From Clostridiales bacterium (GTDB lineage Bacteria > Bacillota > Clostridia > Lachnospirales > Lachnospiraceae), in NCBI GenBank assembly GCA_018374355.1, contig JAHAFI010000002.1, forward strand, positions 1-64,000: DNA of 64,000 bases, read 5' to 3'. Below the pieces are notes generated by a model. That model was not told the DNA's origin, searched no databases, and worked only from the letters and a program-made list of their open reading frames with translations. The position numbers and the translations under genes were made by a program. Positions 8,673 through 16,689 of this stretch are shown here, piece after piece (within the stretch, counting starts at the first letter, position 1; each line of letters starts with the position of its first letter).

Positions 8673-9417
8673 AAGTTTCAGGAGGCATTTTAAAAGATAT
8701 GAAAACGAATATGTAATTATAGGTGGGACAGCGTGCGACCTGATTATGTCAGAAGAGAATCTGCCTTTTCGTGCAACAAAAGATATTGATATGGTACTTC
8801 TTGTGGAAGCCTTGACAGCGGAGTTCGTAAAAAGACTATGGGATTACATTAAAGAAGCTGAATATGAGCACCAAAATAAAAGTACCGGAGAACCACAGTT
8901 CTATAGATTTTCTCATCCAAAAAGTAAAGAGTATCCTTTCATGATTGAATTATTTTCAAGAAGAATGGATGCGCTGGCGCTTGATTCAGAAGCACAGCTT
9001 ACTCCGCTTCCGATGGAAGACGAGATATCCAGCCTTTCAGCGATACTTTTAAACGAAGCATATTATGAGTTTCTTAAACAGGGGAAAATGATAATAGAGG
9101 GAGTTCCCGTACTTAAAACAGAATACATCATCCCATTTAAGGCAAAAGCATGGCTGGATCTTAAAGAGAGAAAAGAGAACGGTGAGCATGTAGACAGTAA
9201 AAATATAAGGAAACATAAGAATGATGTGTTTAGGATGGCTGTATTGATTTCTGAAGAGCGCAGAATGGATATACGGGGCGAAATTAAGAAGGATATGGAA
9301 CAATTTTTGGAGAAGATGAAACGGGATAAAACAGATATAAAGAGTTTGGGGATAGCGGGGAAAAGGCAGGAAGAACTGATTCAGGTATTGGAAAGATGTT
9401 ATATATTAAGAGAATAG
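8656..9417 (+). CDS. Nucleotidyltransferase, likely AbiEii-type toxin
   Basis: The 253-residue protein carries the DNA polymerase beta-like nucleotidyltransferase signature: 'VIIGGTACDLIM' (about residues 21-32) followed by 'ATKDIDMVL' with the metal-binding Asp pair (about 41-49). A third acidic region, 'PFMIELFSRRMDAL', lies near 97. AbiEii/MenT-type toxins use this fold to transfer nucleotides to tRNA or other targets. The ATG lies inside the 3' end of the upstream gene (17-bp overlap) after GGAGGGAG, so translation is coupled. A defence or toxin role is inference from fold and pairing. Confidence 0.68.
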   Translation: MVTGFESFRRHFKRYENEYVIIGGTACDLIMSEENLPFRATKDIDMVLLVEALTAEFVKRLWDYIKEAEYEHQNKSTGEPQFYRFSHPKSKEYPFMIELFSRRMDALALDSEAQLTPLPMEDEISSLSAILLNEAYYEFLKQGKMIIEGVPVLKTEYIIPFKAKAWLDLKERKENGEHVDSKNIRKHKNDVFRMAVLISEERRMDIRGEIKKDMEQFLEKMKRDKTDIKSLGIAGKRQEELIQVLERCYILRE

Positions 9418-9442
9418 TAAATCCATACAGGAGAACAAGAGC

Positions 9443-10357
9443 ATGAATTTAGAAAATTGTACCCTATGCCCCAGAATGTGCCGGGTAAACCGTCTTGCCG
9501 GGGAAAAGGGTTTCTGTGGGATGGATGGAAGAATCCGCGGGGCAAGGGCAGCGCTTCATATGTGGGAGGAGCCCTGTATTTCAGGAAAAAAAGGATCAGG
9601 TGCAGTATTTTTTTCCGGGTGTACGCTGCGGTGTGTTTTCTGTCAGAATTATGAGATTTCAGATGGCTTGCGGGGAAAAGAAATCACAGAGGAACGGCTG
9701 AGTGAGATTTTTCTGGAGCTTCAGGGAAAGGGCGCGGCCAATATTAATCTGGTGACGGCGGGGCATTTTGCCCTTCAGGTTATTTCTGCATTGAGAAAGG
9801 CAAAGGAGAACGGTCTGTATATTCCGGTAGTTTATAATTCCAGCGGCTATGAGAGGGTGGAGACTCTAAGGCTTCTGGGGGAAGTGGTAGATGTATGGCT
9901 GCCGGATTTCAAATATATGGACAGCGGGCTGGGCAGAGAGTATTCTAAAGCGAAGGACTATCCGACTGTGGCGAAATCAGCCATTGCCGAGATGGTACGG
10001 ATGGCCGGCCCCTGCAAGTTTGATGAAGAGGGCTATATGAAAAGAGGCGTAATCGTGCGCCATCTGCTTTTGCCGGGGCACACGAAGGATTCCATGGCGG
10101 TTTTGAAATACCTTCACGAGACTTACGCGGAGGAGATTTATGTCAGCGTGATGAACCAGTATACCCCTCTGGAACGGGTGAAAGAAATTCCGCCGCTGAA
10201 CCGGAAGGTCACAAAAAGGGAGTATGAGCGTGTGCTGGATTTCGCCTTGGAGCTGGGGATTGAAAACGGGTATTTTCAGGAGGGAGATACTGTAGGGGAA
10301 AGCTTTATTCCCGGGTTTGATTATGAAGGGATTGATTTTCTCCTTGATTTCCCCTAA
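9443..10357 (+). CDS. Radical SAM protein, pyruvate formate-lyase activase-like (COG1313 type)
   Basis: The 304-residue protein carries the radical SAM cluster motif Cys-X3-Cys-X2-Cys ('CTLRCVFCQN', about residues 60-69) and an extra N-terminal cysteine set ('CTLCPRMC', 6-13), typical of the PflA-related family. These enzymes reductively cleave S-adenosylmethionine; the target of this subfamily is not established. GGAGAA precedes the ATG. Spacing to the AbiE-like pair is only 25 bp, but its base composition is that of the host genes. Confidence 0.85.
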   Translation: MNLENCTLCPRMCRVNRLAGEKGFCGMDGRIRGARAALHMWEEPCISGKKGSGAVFFSGCTLRCVFCQNYEISDGLRGKEITEERLSEIFLELQGKGAANINLVTAGHFALQVISALRKAKENGLYIPVVYNSSGYERVETLRLLGEVVDVWLPDFKYMDSGLGREYSKAKDYPTVAKSAIAEMVRMAGPCKFDEEGYMKRGVIVRHLLLPGHTKDSMAVLKYLHETYAEEIYVSVMNQYTPLERVKEIPPLNRKVTKREYERVLDFALELGIENGYFQEGDTVGESFIPGFDYEGIDFLLDFP

Positions 10358-10421
10358 AATAGATACAAATCAATTTGTAAAACGAATTTAAAAATGAGAA
10401 TAAAAAAGGAGGAACAAAGGA

Positions 10422-11516
10422 ATGACAAGCAGAGAACGTCTTTTAGCAGCGTTGGACAGAAAATGTCCCGACCGGCTGCCGGCGACATCTCATCACGTGA
10501 TGGAATACTTTTTGAAAAGATATATGGGAGGATGCGACACGCAGCAGTTTTTTGCTGAGATGGGACTGGATCCTATTTGCTGGGTGGATGATTATCAGTA
10601 TACGGAAGAACAGAAGGAAAACTGGAGGATTGAGAGTGAGGTTCTCAGCAATTCCCAGTATCATACCGTTCGTTACCACATCCATACCCCGGCAAAAACA
10701 CTGAGCACGGTGCTTCAGTCCAATCAGTATACCACTTGGGTAGCGGAGCATCTTTTGAAGGAGAAAAATGATATTGACATATTGGAACGGTATATGCCCA
10801 GCCCTAAGGCAGGAATCGAATCAGTGAAACGGGCTGCAAAAGAGCATCCGAACTGCCTGATCAGAGGAAGTGTTCCCAGCTTTGACATCTTCGGACAGCC
10901 GGGCTGCTGGCAGGATTTAGCCTGCATCTACGGAATTCAGGATTTGATTATGGAAACCTTTGATGACCCGGAATGGGTAAAAGAGGCTCTGAAAATTATC
11001 CAGAGAAGAAAACTGGAATACATTCAGACACTGGACAAAGCGCCTTACGACATTCTGGAGGACGGTGGAGGAGATGCTTCCACAACCGTAATTTCTCCGG
11101 CTATCTTTGATGAATTTGTAGCGCCGTTTGATACTCCGGTAATCAAAGCGGTACAGGAAAAAGGGATTCGCGTGGTTTACCATACCTGCGGAGGCATGAT
11201 GCCGATTCTGGAAAATATTGCCGATATGGGACCGAATGCAATGGAAACCTTTACACCGGTTGATATGGGAGGCGATGTGGATCTGGCAGAAGCAAAGCAG
11301 AGAATCGGTGAGCGGGTATGCATGATCGGCGGGTTTGATCAGTTCCACTATTATACCGGATGTACGGAAGAAGCTACCAGAAGAAAGGTAAGAGAGTGCT
11401 TCGAGGAAGCCGGAGCAGGTGGGGGATTTATTCTTTCCGCATCGGATCATTTCTTTGATGCTGATCCGAAACTGATTAAAGCTTTTGCTGATGAAGCGGC
11501 AAAATGTATCTACTAA
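10422..11516 (+). CDS. Uroporphyrinogen decarboxylase-family protein (methyltransferase-like)
   Basis: The 364-residue URO-D superfamily protein begins 'MTSRERLLAALDRKCPDRLP', as in the MtaA/CmuA branch. It contains 'VYHTCGGMMP' (about residue 249), resembling the zinc-binding His-X-Cys site of corrinoid methyltransferases. A role in heme synthesis is therefore less likely than methyl transfer. No corrinoid-binding partner is adjacent. A strong AAAGGAGG precedes the ATG. It probably forms its own unit and ends at the hairpin 11545-11581. Confidence 0.83.
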   Translation: MTSRERLLAALDRKCPDRLPATSHHVMEYFLKRYMGGCDTQQFFAEMGLDPICWVDDYQYTEEQKENWRIESEVLSNSQYHTVRYHIHTPAKTLSTVLQSNQYTTWVAEHLLKEKNDIDILERYMPSPKAGIESVKRAAKEHPNCLIRGSVPSFDIFGQPGCWQDLACIYGIQDLIMETFDDPEWVKEALKIIQRRKLEYIQTLDKAPYDILEDGGGDASTTVISPAIFDEFVAPFDTPVIKAVQEKGIRVVYHTCGGMMPILENIADMGPNAMETFTPVDMGGDVDLAEAKQRIGERVCMIGGFDQFHYYTGCTEEATRRKVRECFEEAGAGGGFILSASDHFFDADPKLIKAFADEAAKCIY

Positions 11517-11544
11517 AGAAATGTGAATGCTTTTGCTGCTTGTG

Positions 11545-11581
11545 AAGGGGCATAAAATTCGGTATAAACCGATAGCCCCTT
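11545..11581. terminator. Terminator between the URO-D family gene and the AraC gene
   Basis: Arms AAGGGGC (11545-11551) and GCCCCTT (11575-11581) enclose a second short stem CGGT/ACCG, and TTCTT follows. It lies at the convergent junction and probably serves both genes. Confidence 0.6.
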
Positions 11582-11583
11582 TC

Positions 11584-12450
11584 TTACAGCAATTCAGACG
11601 GTGTAAGTGTGGGGTCGAAGGCTTCTTCGATTGTGTAAATCGGCTGGAGTTCCAGCACATAGTCCGGAGGGAGTTCCCTTGGGGACATTCCTGTGATGTT
11701 TTTAAATACCCGGTTAAAATGACGGATCGTATCAAATCCGCATCTGGAAGCAATCTCGGTTATGGATAAATGATTGGTATTATTTTTCAATAACAGAACT
11801 GCCTTTTCAAGTTTAACGGTATTGAGATACTGTGAGAAGGTCATTCCAGATATTTTGCGAAAAAATTTTGAAAAGTAGGGTTCAGAAAGCCCCATAAATG
11901 CAGCGGCATCCGAAAAAGTGATGTGGCTGTATTTTTTATCGATTTCTTTTAGCAGCTGTTTGTAATTTGCAATAGATGAGTGTTCTCTCAAAAGCCGGGG
12001 TTCAGCCAGTTCTTCTCCTCGGAAAATCTGAATCATCAGGTCGGTGACAAGCTGACAGATCTTCAGTTCGTAAAAGGGCAGCAGGTTTTTCCGTTCAAGA
12101 TGGATCTGCCGGTGATATTCTTTGATCGGATAGGCATGTTGAAGCTGTGCCGTACTCAGCGAGCAGGAGACAGATACATCCTGAATAAGAGCAGGATCAA
12201 ACATCAGGATTGATACGATGCTGTCTTCGTCACCCTTGATATAATGAACTTCACCGCTGTTCAGAAAGATGGAGTCATCTGCTTTGAGCAGATAATTGTG
12301 GTTATTGTGCGAGACGGTGATTTCTCCCTGTTCCACATAAATGAGTTCACATTCCAGATGCCAGTGAGGGAGGTTCCTAAGATAACGGTAGCGTCCCGCC
12401 CACACCCGTTCTTTTCCGTTGTATTTTCGTTTTTCAAAATTAGCCAGCAT
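11584..12450 (-). CDS. AraC-family transcriptional regulator
   Basis: The 288 residues comprise an N-terminal cupin-like sensor (about 15-95, 'PHWHLECELIYVEQGE') and a C-terminal pair of helix-turn-helix motifs (about 185-280) ending in 'CGFDTIRHFNRVFKNITGMSPREL', a sequence typical of AraC/XylS regulators. It is divergent from the arabinose operon across a 189-bp gap. The natural inference is that it controls that operon in response to L-arabinose or a related sugar. AGGAGGATACG lies just upstream of the ATG. Confidence 0.92.
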   Translation of the reverse strand: MLANFEKRKYNGKERVWAGRYRYLRNLPHWHLECELIYVEQGEITVSHNNHNYLLKADDSIFLNSGEVHYIKGDEDSIVSILMFDPALIQDVSVSCSLSTAQLQHAYPIKEYHRQIHLERKNLLPFYELKICQLVTDLMIQIFRGEELAEPRLLREHSSIANYKQLLKEIDKKYSHITFSDAAAFMGLSEPYFSKFFRKISGMTFSQYLNTVKLEKAVLLLKNNTNHLSITEIASRCGFDTIRHFNRVFKNITGMSPRELPPDYVLELQPIYTIEEAFDPTLTPSELL

Positions 12451-12530
12451 TGACGTATCCTCCTAAAAATCTGTATATATGCATTTTACTATTCAGGATA
12501 ATAAATGTCCAGAATGGGATAAGATTTATC

Positions 12531-12559
12531 TTTCTTAATTTGTCGGTTTGAGCTATACT
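12531..12559 (+). promoter_or_regulatory. Probable promoter of the arabinose operon
   Basis: A -10 box TATACT (12554-12559) is preceded 17 bp upstream by a poor -35 box TTTCTT. A weak -35 fits a promoter that needs an activator such as the divergent AraC protein. No clear operator repeats were recognised. Confidence 0.4.
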
Positions 12560-12639
12560 TTTTAAAACGTGAAACGAAAGAGTGACTGGGAAAACAGATG
12601 GTTTCCTGCACATACAAAAAGGAAAAGGGAGGATGTGTT

Positions 12640-14238
12640 TTGGATAATACAAAAATCGCAGAGTTAATTAAAAATGCACAGACGACGCTGGGTGTTGAGT
12701 TTGGATCCACCAGAATTAAAGCGGTTTTGATCGATGAGGAATACCGTACGGTTGCTTCGGGAAGTCATGACTGGGAGAACCGTTATGTGGATCATGTATG
12801 GACCTACACAATGGATGACATCACAACAGGACTTCAGGAATGTTACGCAGACCTGAAAAGAGATGTGAAGGAAAAATATGGTGTTACGCTAACAACATTT
12901 AAGGCCATCGGATTCAGCGGTATGATGCACGGCTACCTGCCCTTCAACAAGGATGGAAAACAGCTTGCAGAATTCCGTACATGGAGAAATACAATTACAG
13001 AAGAAGCATCGAAAAATTTGTCCGAAGTATTTCAGTTCCATATTCCTCAGCGATGGAGTGTGGCACACCTGTATCAGTCTATTTTGAACGGGGAAGAGCA
13101 TGTAAAAGATGTAAGCTTTTTCACTACACTGGCAGGTTACATTCACTGGAAGCTGACCGGAAGGAAGGTGATGGGAGTCGGAGAAGCAGCGGGAATGTTT
13201 CCGATCGATTCTGACAACTGCTCATGGGATGAAAAAATGCTGGATCAGTTCGACGAACTTGTGGCTGACAAAGGATTTTCATGGAAATTGAAAGACATTC
13301 TTCCAAAGGTCATGGCAGCAGGGCAGGAAGCAGGTACCCTTACAGAAGAGGGTGCAAAACTTCTGGACAGAGACGGTGAACTTCAGGCCGGAATTCCGAT
13401 GTGCCCTCCGGAAGGTGATGCAGGAACAGGTATGGTGGCGACGAACAGCGTGGCTGTCCGTACAGGTAACGTATCAGCCGGAACGAGTGTGTTTGCAATG
13501 GCGGTACTGGAACATCCGCTGTCCAAGCCTTACGAGGAAATTGATATGGTGACGACTCCGGCTGGCGATCCGGTTGCGATGGTACACTGCAATAACTGTA
13601 CATCAGATCTGAATGCATGGGTCGGATTGTTTAAAGAATGTCTGGAGGCATTTGGAACAAAAGTAGATATGAGCACTCTGTTTGGAACTTTATACAATAA
13701 GGCGCTGGAAGGGGATGCCGACTGCGGTGGACTTCTCGCTTACAATTATTTTTCAGGAGAGCATATCACCGGATTTGAAGAAGGAAGACCTTTGTTTGTC
13801 CGTAAGGCTGACAGTAAGTTCAATCTGGCAAACTTCATGCGTGTACACCTTTGTACATCCCTCGGTGCGTTGAAAACAGGAATGGATATTCTTACAAAAC
13901 AGGAAAAAGTGGCGTTGGACAAGATGCTGGGACACGGAGGCCTGTTCAAGACAAAAGGTGTGGGACAGAGAATCCTTGCGGGGGCTATTGATACACCTGT
14001 GTATGTGATGGAGACTGCGGGAGAAGGCGGTGCATGGGGAATTGCATTGCTTGCGTCCTATATGAAAGAGCGGGCTGCAGAGGAAAGTCTGACAGATTAT
14101 CTGGCTCAGAAAGTATTTGGCGGAGAAGAAGGTGAGAGAATGGAGCCGGTAACGGAAGACGTAGCAGGCTTTGAGAAGTTTATGGAACTGTATGCAGCCG
14201 GACTTGCGATTGAAAGAGCGTCTATTGAGGCAATGTAA
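12640..14238 (+). CDS. araB: FGGY-family sugar kinase, probable ribulokinase
   Basis: An FGGY kinase of about 532 residues. It has the N-terminal phosphate-binding loop 'LGVEFGSTRIKAVLID', then 'AIGFSGMMHGYLPF', and the C-terminal ATP site around 'ETAGEGGAWGIALLASY'. It should phosphorylate L-ribulose, since araD and araA follow at once. The start is TTG 12640, set by GGGAGGA at 12627-12633; the open frame extends upstream to ATG 12598, which has no ribosome site. A xylulokinase-like specificity cannot be excluded from sequence. Confidence 0.85.
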   Translation: MDNTKIAELIKNAQTTLGVEFGSTRIKAVLIDEEYRTVASGSHDWENRYVDHVWTYTMDDITTGLQECYADLKRDVKEKYGVTLTTFKAIGFSGMMHGYLPFNKDGKQLAEFRTWRNTITEEASKNLSEVFQFHIPQRWSVAHLYQSILNGEEHVKDVSFFTTLAGYIHWKLTGRKVMGVGEAAGMFPIDSDNCSWDEKMLDQFDELVADKGFSWKLKDILPKVMAAGQEAGTLTEEGAKLLDRDGELQAGIPMCPPEGDAGTGMVATNSVAVRTGNVSAGTSVFAMAVLEHPLSKPYEEIDMVTTPAGDPVAMVHCNNCTSDLNAWVGLFKECLEAFGTKVDMSTLFGTLYNKALEGDADCGGLLAYNYFSGEHITGFEEGRPLFVRKADSKFNLANFMRVHLCTSLGALKTGMDILTKQEKVALDKMLGHGGLFKTKGVGQRILAGAIDTPVYVMETAGEGGAWGIALLASYMKERAAEESLTDYLAQKVFGGEEGERMEPVTEDVAGFEKFMELYAAGLAIERASIEAM

Positions 14239-14252
14239 TAGGAGAGTGGAAA

Positions 14253-14954
14253 ATGTTAGAAGAATTGAAAAAACAGGTGTATGAGGCAAATATGCTTTTG
14301 CCGAAGCATGGACTGGTAACCTTTACATGGGGAAATGTCAGTGGAATTGACAGAGAGAAAGGGCTGTTTGTTATTAAGCCCAGCGGTGTGGATTATGATA
14401 AGCTGACACCGGAAAGCATGGTTGTTGTAGATCTGGAAGGAAATAAGGTAGAAGGTGACTACAATCCTTCATCAGATACGGCAACACATGTTGTTTTGTA
14501 CAATCGGTTCCCGGAGATCGGCGGAATCGTACATACACACTCTGCATGGGCGACAAGCTGGGCACAGGCGGGAAGAAACATTCCATGCTATGGAACAACT
14601 CATGCAGATTACATTTACGGAGACGTGCCCTGTGTGCGTAATCTGACAAAGGAGGAAATTGATGAGGCATATGAGTGGAATACGGGGGTTTTGATTGCCG
14701 ATGAGTTTGAACGTATGAAAAAGGACTACATTGCGGTTCCGGCTGTGCTGTGTAGGAACCACGGACCATTTACATGGGGAAAAGATGCAAACGAAGCGGT
14801 TCATAACGCAGTTGTGCTGGAAGAGGTGGCTAAAATGGCAGCCCGCTGTGAGATGATCAATCCACAGAATCAGCCTGCCCCGCAGGAACTTCAGGATAAA
14901 CATTATTATAGAAAACATGGTGCAAATGCATATTACGGTCAGGGAGGCAAATAA
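14253..14954 (+). CDS. araD: L-ribulose-5-phosphate 4-epimerase
   Basis: The 233-residue class II aldolase-fold enzyme converts L-ribulose 5-phosphate to D-xylulose 5-phosphate. Metal-binding histidines are in 'VHTHSAWATSWAQAG' (about 95-109) and near the C-terminal third ('CRNHGPFTWGKDANEAVHNA', about 168-187). 'TWGNVSGIDREKGLFVIKPSG' spans the usual N-terminal phosphate site. It sits 14 bp after araB behind GGAGAG and 2 bp before araA, in one operon. Confidence 0.95.
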   Translation: MLEELKKQVYEANMLLPKHGLVTFTWGNVSGIDREKGLFVIKPSGVDYDKLTPESMVVVDLEGNKVEGDYNPSSDTATHVVLYNRFPEIGGIVHTHSAWATSWAQAGRNIPCYGTTHADYIYGDVPCVRNLTKEEIDEAYEWNTGVLIADEFERMKKDYIAVPAVLCRNHGPFTWGKDANEAVHNAVVLEEVAKMAARCEMINPQNQPAPQELQDKHYYRKHGANAYYGQGGK

Positions 14955-14956
14955 TC

Positions 14957-16453
14957 ATGCAGCAGAAAGAATACAAATTTTGGTTTTGTACAGGCTCACA
15001 GGATTTATATGGAGACGAGTGTCTTGCACATGTGGCAGAGCATTCACAGATTATCGTTGAGGCATTGAATAAGTCAGGAAATCTTCCGTATGAGGTTGTC
15101 TGGAAACCGACATTGATTACAAATGAATTAATCCGCAAAACATTTAATGAGGCTAATACAGATGAAAGCTGTGCAGGCGTAATTACATGGATGCATACAT
15201 TTTCACCTGCAAAATCATGGATTCTGGGACTGCAGGAGTTCCGCAAACCGCTGCTTCACTTACATACACAGTTTAATCAGGAAATTCCATATGACAGCAT
15301 TGATATGGACTTTATGAATGAGAACCAGTCTGCTCACGGTGACAGAGAGTTCGGACATATTTTCAGCAGACTGAACATGGAGCGCAAAGTGATTGCAGGA
15401 TACTGGGCAGATGAAAATGTTCAGAAACGCATCGGTTCATGGATGAGAACAGCAGTAGGCGTGATTGAGAGCAGCCATATCCGTGTCATGAGAATTGCTG
15501 ACAATATGAGAAATGTAGCCGTTACAGAAGGCGACAAGGTGGAAGCACAGTTAAAGTTCGGCTGGGAGGTTGATGCGTATCCGGTAAATGAAATCACAGA
15601 GGCGGTAAATGCTGTTTCTGCTGCAGATATCAATACACTTGTGGAAGAATATTACAGCAAATACAATATTCTTCTGGAAGGAAGAGACGAAAAGGAATTT
15701 CGCGAGCATGTGGCAGTTCAGGCAGGTATTGAGATCGGCTTTGAACGTTTCCTCAGGGAGAAAAATTATCAGGCAATCGTGACCCATTTCGGAGATCTGG
15801 GTGGACTGAAACAGCTTCCGGGACTGGCAATTCAGCGTCTGATGGAAAAAGGCTATGGCTTTGGCGGTGAAGGTGACTGGAAGACGGCAGCCATGGTTCG
15901 TGTAATGAAAATCATGACACAGGGAATGAAGGATGCGAAGGGAACATCCTTTATGGAAGACTATACATATAATCTGGTTCCGGGAAAAGAAGGAATCCTT
16001 CAGGCACACATGCTTGAAGTATGCCCGAGTATCGCAGACGGCCCGATCAGCATTAAGGAACAGCCATTGTCCATGGGTGACAGAGAAGATCCGGCAAGAC
16101 TTGTATTTACTGCAAAAGAGGGTTCGGCAATTGCCACTTCCCTGATCGATCTGGGGGACCGTTTCCGTCTGATCATCAACGATGTAAACTGCAAGAAGAC
16201 AGAAAAACCGATGCCGAAGCTTCCGGTAGCAACTGCATTCTGGACACCGGAGCCGAGTCTGCAGACAGGTGCAGAAGCATGGATTCTGGCAGGCGGTGCA
16301 CATCATACAGCATTCACTTACGATCTGACGGCAGAGCAGATGGGAGACTGGGCAGCAGCTATGGGAATCGAAGCTGTTTATATCGATAAGGATACAACAA
16401 TCCGTAATTTCAAAAATGAGTTGATGTGGAACTCAGTTGTATATCGCAGGTAA
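14957..16453 (+). CDS. araA: L-arabinose isomerase
   Basis: The 498-residue enzyme converts L-arabinose to L-ribulose, the first step of the pathway. Family marks are the N-terminal 'FWFCTGSQDLYGDE', 'FMEDYTYNL' and 'HMLEVCPSIADG' in the metal site, and 'GGAHHTAFTYDL' near residue 448. The Glu/Glu/His/His metal ligand set is intact. AGGGAGGC lies just before the ATG. The operon ends at the strong terminator 16513-16549. Confidence 0.97.
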   Translation: MQQKEYKFWFCTGSQDLYGDECLAHVAEHSQIIVEALNKSGNLPYEVVWKPTLITNELIRKTFNEANTDESCAGVITWMHTFSPAKSWILGLQEFRKPLLHLHTQFNQEIPYDSIDMDFMNENQSAHGDREFGHIFSRLNMERKVIAGYWADENVQKRIGSWMRTAVGVIESSHIRVMRIADNMRNVAVTEGDKVEAQLKFGWEVDAYPVNEITEAVNAVSAADINTLVEEYYSKYNILLEGRDEKEFREHVAVQAGIEIGFERFLREKNYQAIVTHFGDLGGLKQLPGLAIQRLMEKGYGFGGEGDWKTAAMVRVMKIMTQGMKDAKGTSFMEDYTYNLVPGKEGILQAHMLEVCPSIADGPISIKEQPLSMGDREDPARLVFTAKEGSAIATSLIDLGDRFRLIINDVNCKKTEKPMPKLPVATAFWTPEPSLQTGAEAWILAGGAHHTAFTYDLTAEQMGDWAAAMGIEAVYIDKDTTIRNFKNELMWNSVVYRR

Positions 16454-16478
16454 TTGTTCAGGAGATTACTGTTTTGCG

Positions 16479-16498
16479 TGACTATGAAGGACAGGGTC
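16479..16498 (+). repeat. Partial copy of the GACTATGAAGGACAGGG hairpin repeat
   Basis: The left arm and first stem of the repeat at 66-100 are present ('tgactatgaaggacagggtc'). The right outer arm is missing, so this copy is truncated. It sits between the araA stop codon and the terminator. Confidence 0.6.
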
Positions 16499-16512
16499 AG
16501 GTGCGAAATCAG

Positions 16513-16549
16513 ACAGGGTGGAAATTCAGTTGAAGAATTTCCACCCTGT
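16513..16549 (+). terminator. Terminator of the arabinose operon
   Basis: A perfect 15-bp stem (16513-16527 with 16535-16549) with a 7-base loop is followed by TTATTTTTAT. It lies 60 bp after the araA stop codon. Confidence 0.92.
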
Positions 16550-16689
16550 TTATTTTTATACCAGTTGATTTTAGGATGCTTATAACTGTCAAGGTCTGGC
16601 AGTGCACCTAAAAATATGATATGATATTAGTTATTGACATTAAAAAATTCAAAAGATTGCAGAAGTCAAATTTCGAAGGAGCAAAAACG

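Noticed and set aside
12454..12639. Catabolite-repression (cre) site before the arabinose operon
   Set aside because: The best candidate near 12562 departs from the consensus at several fixed positions, so it is not reported.
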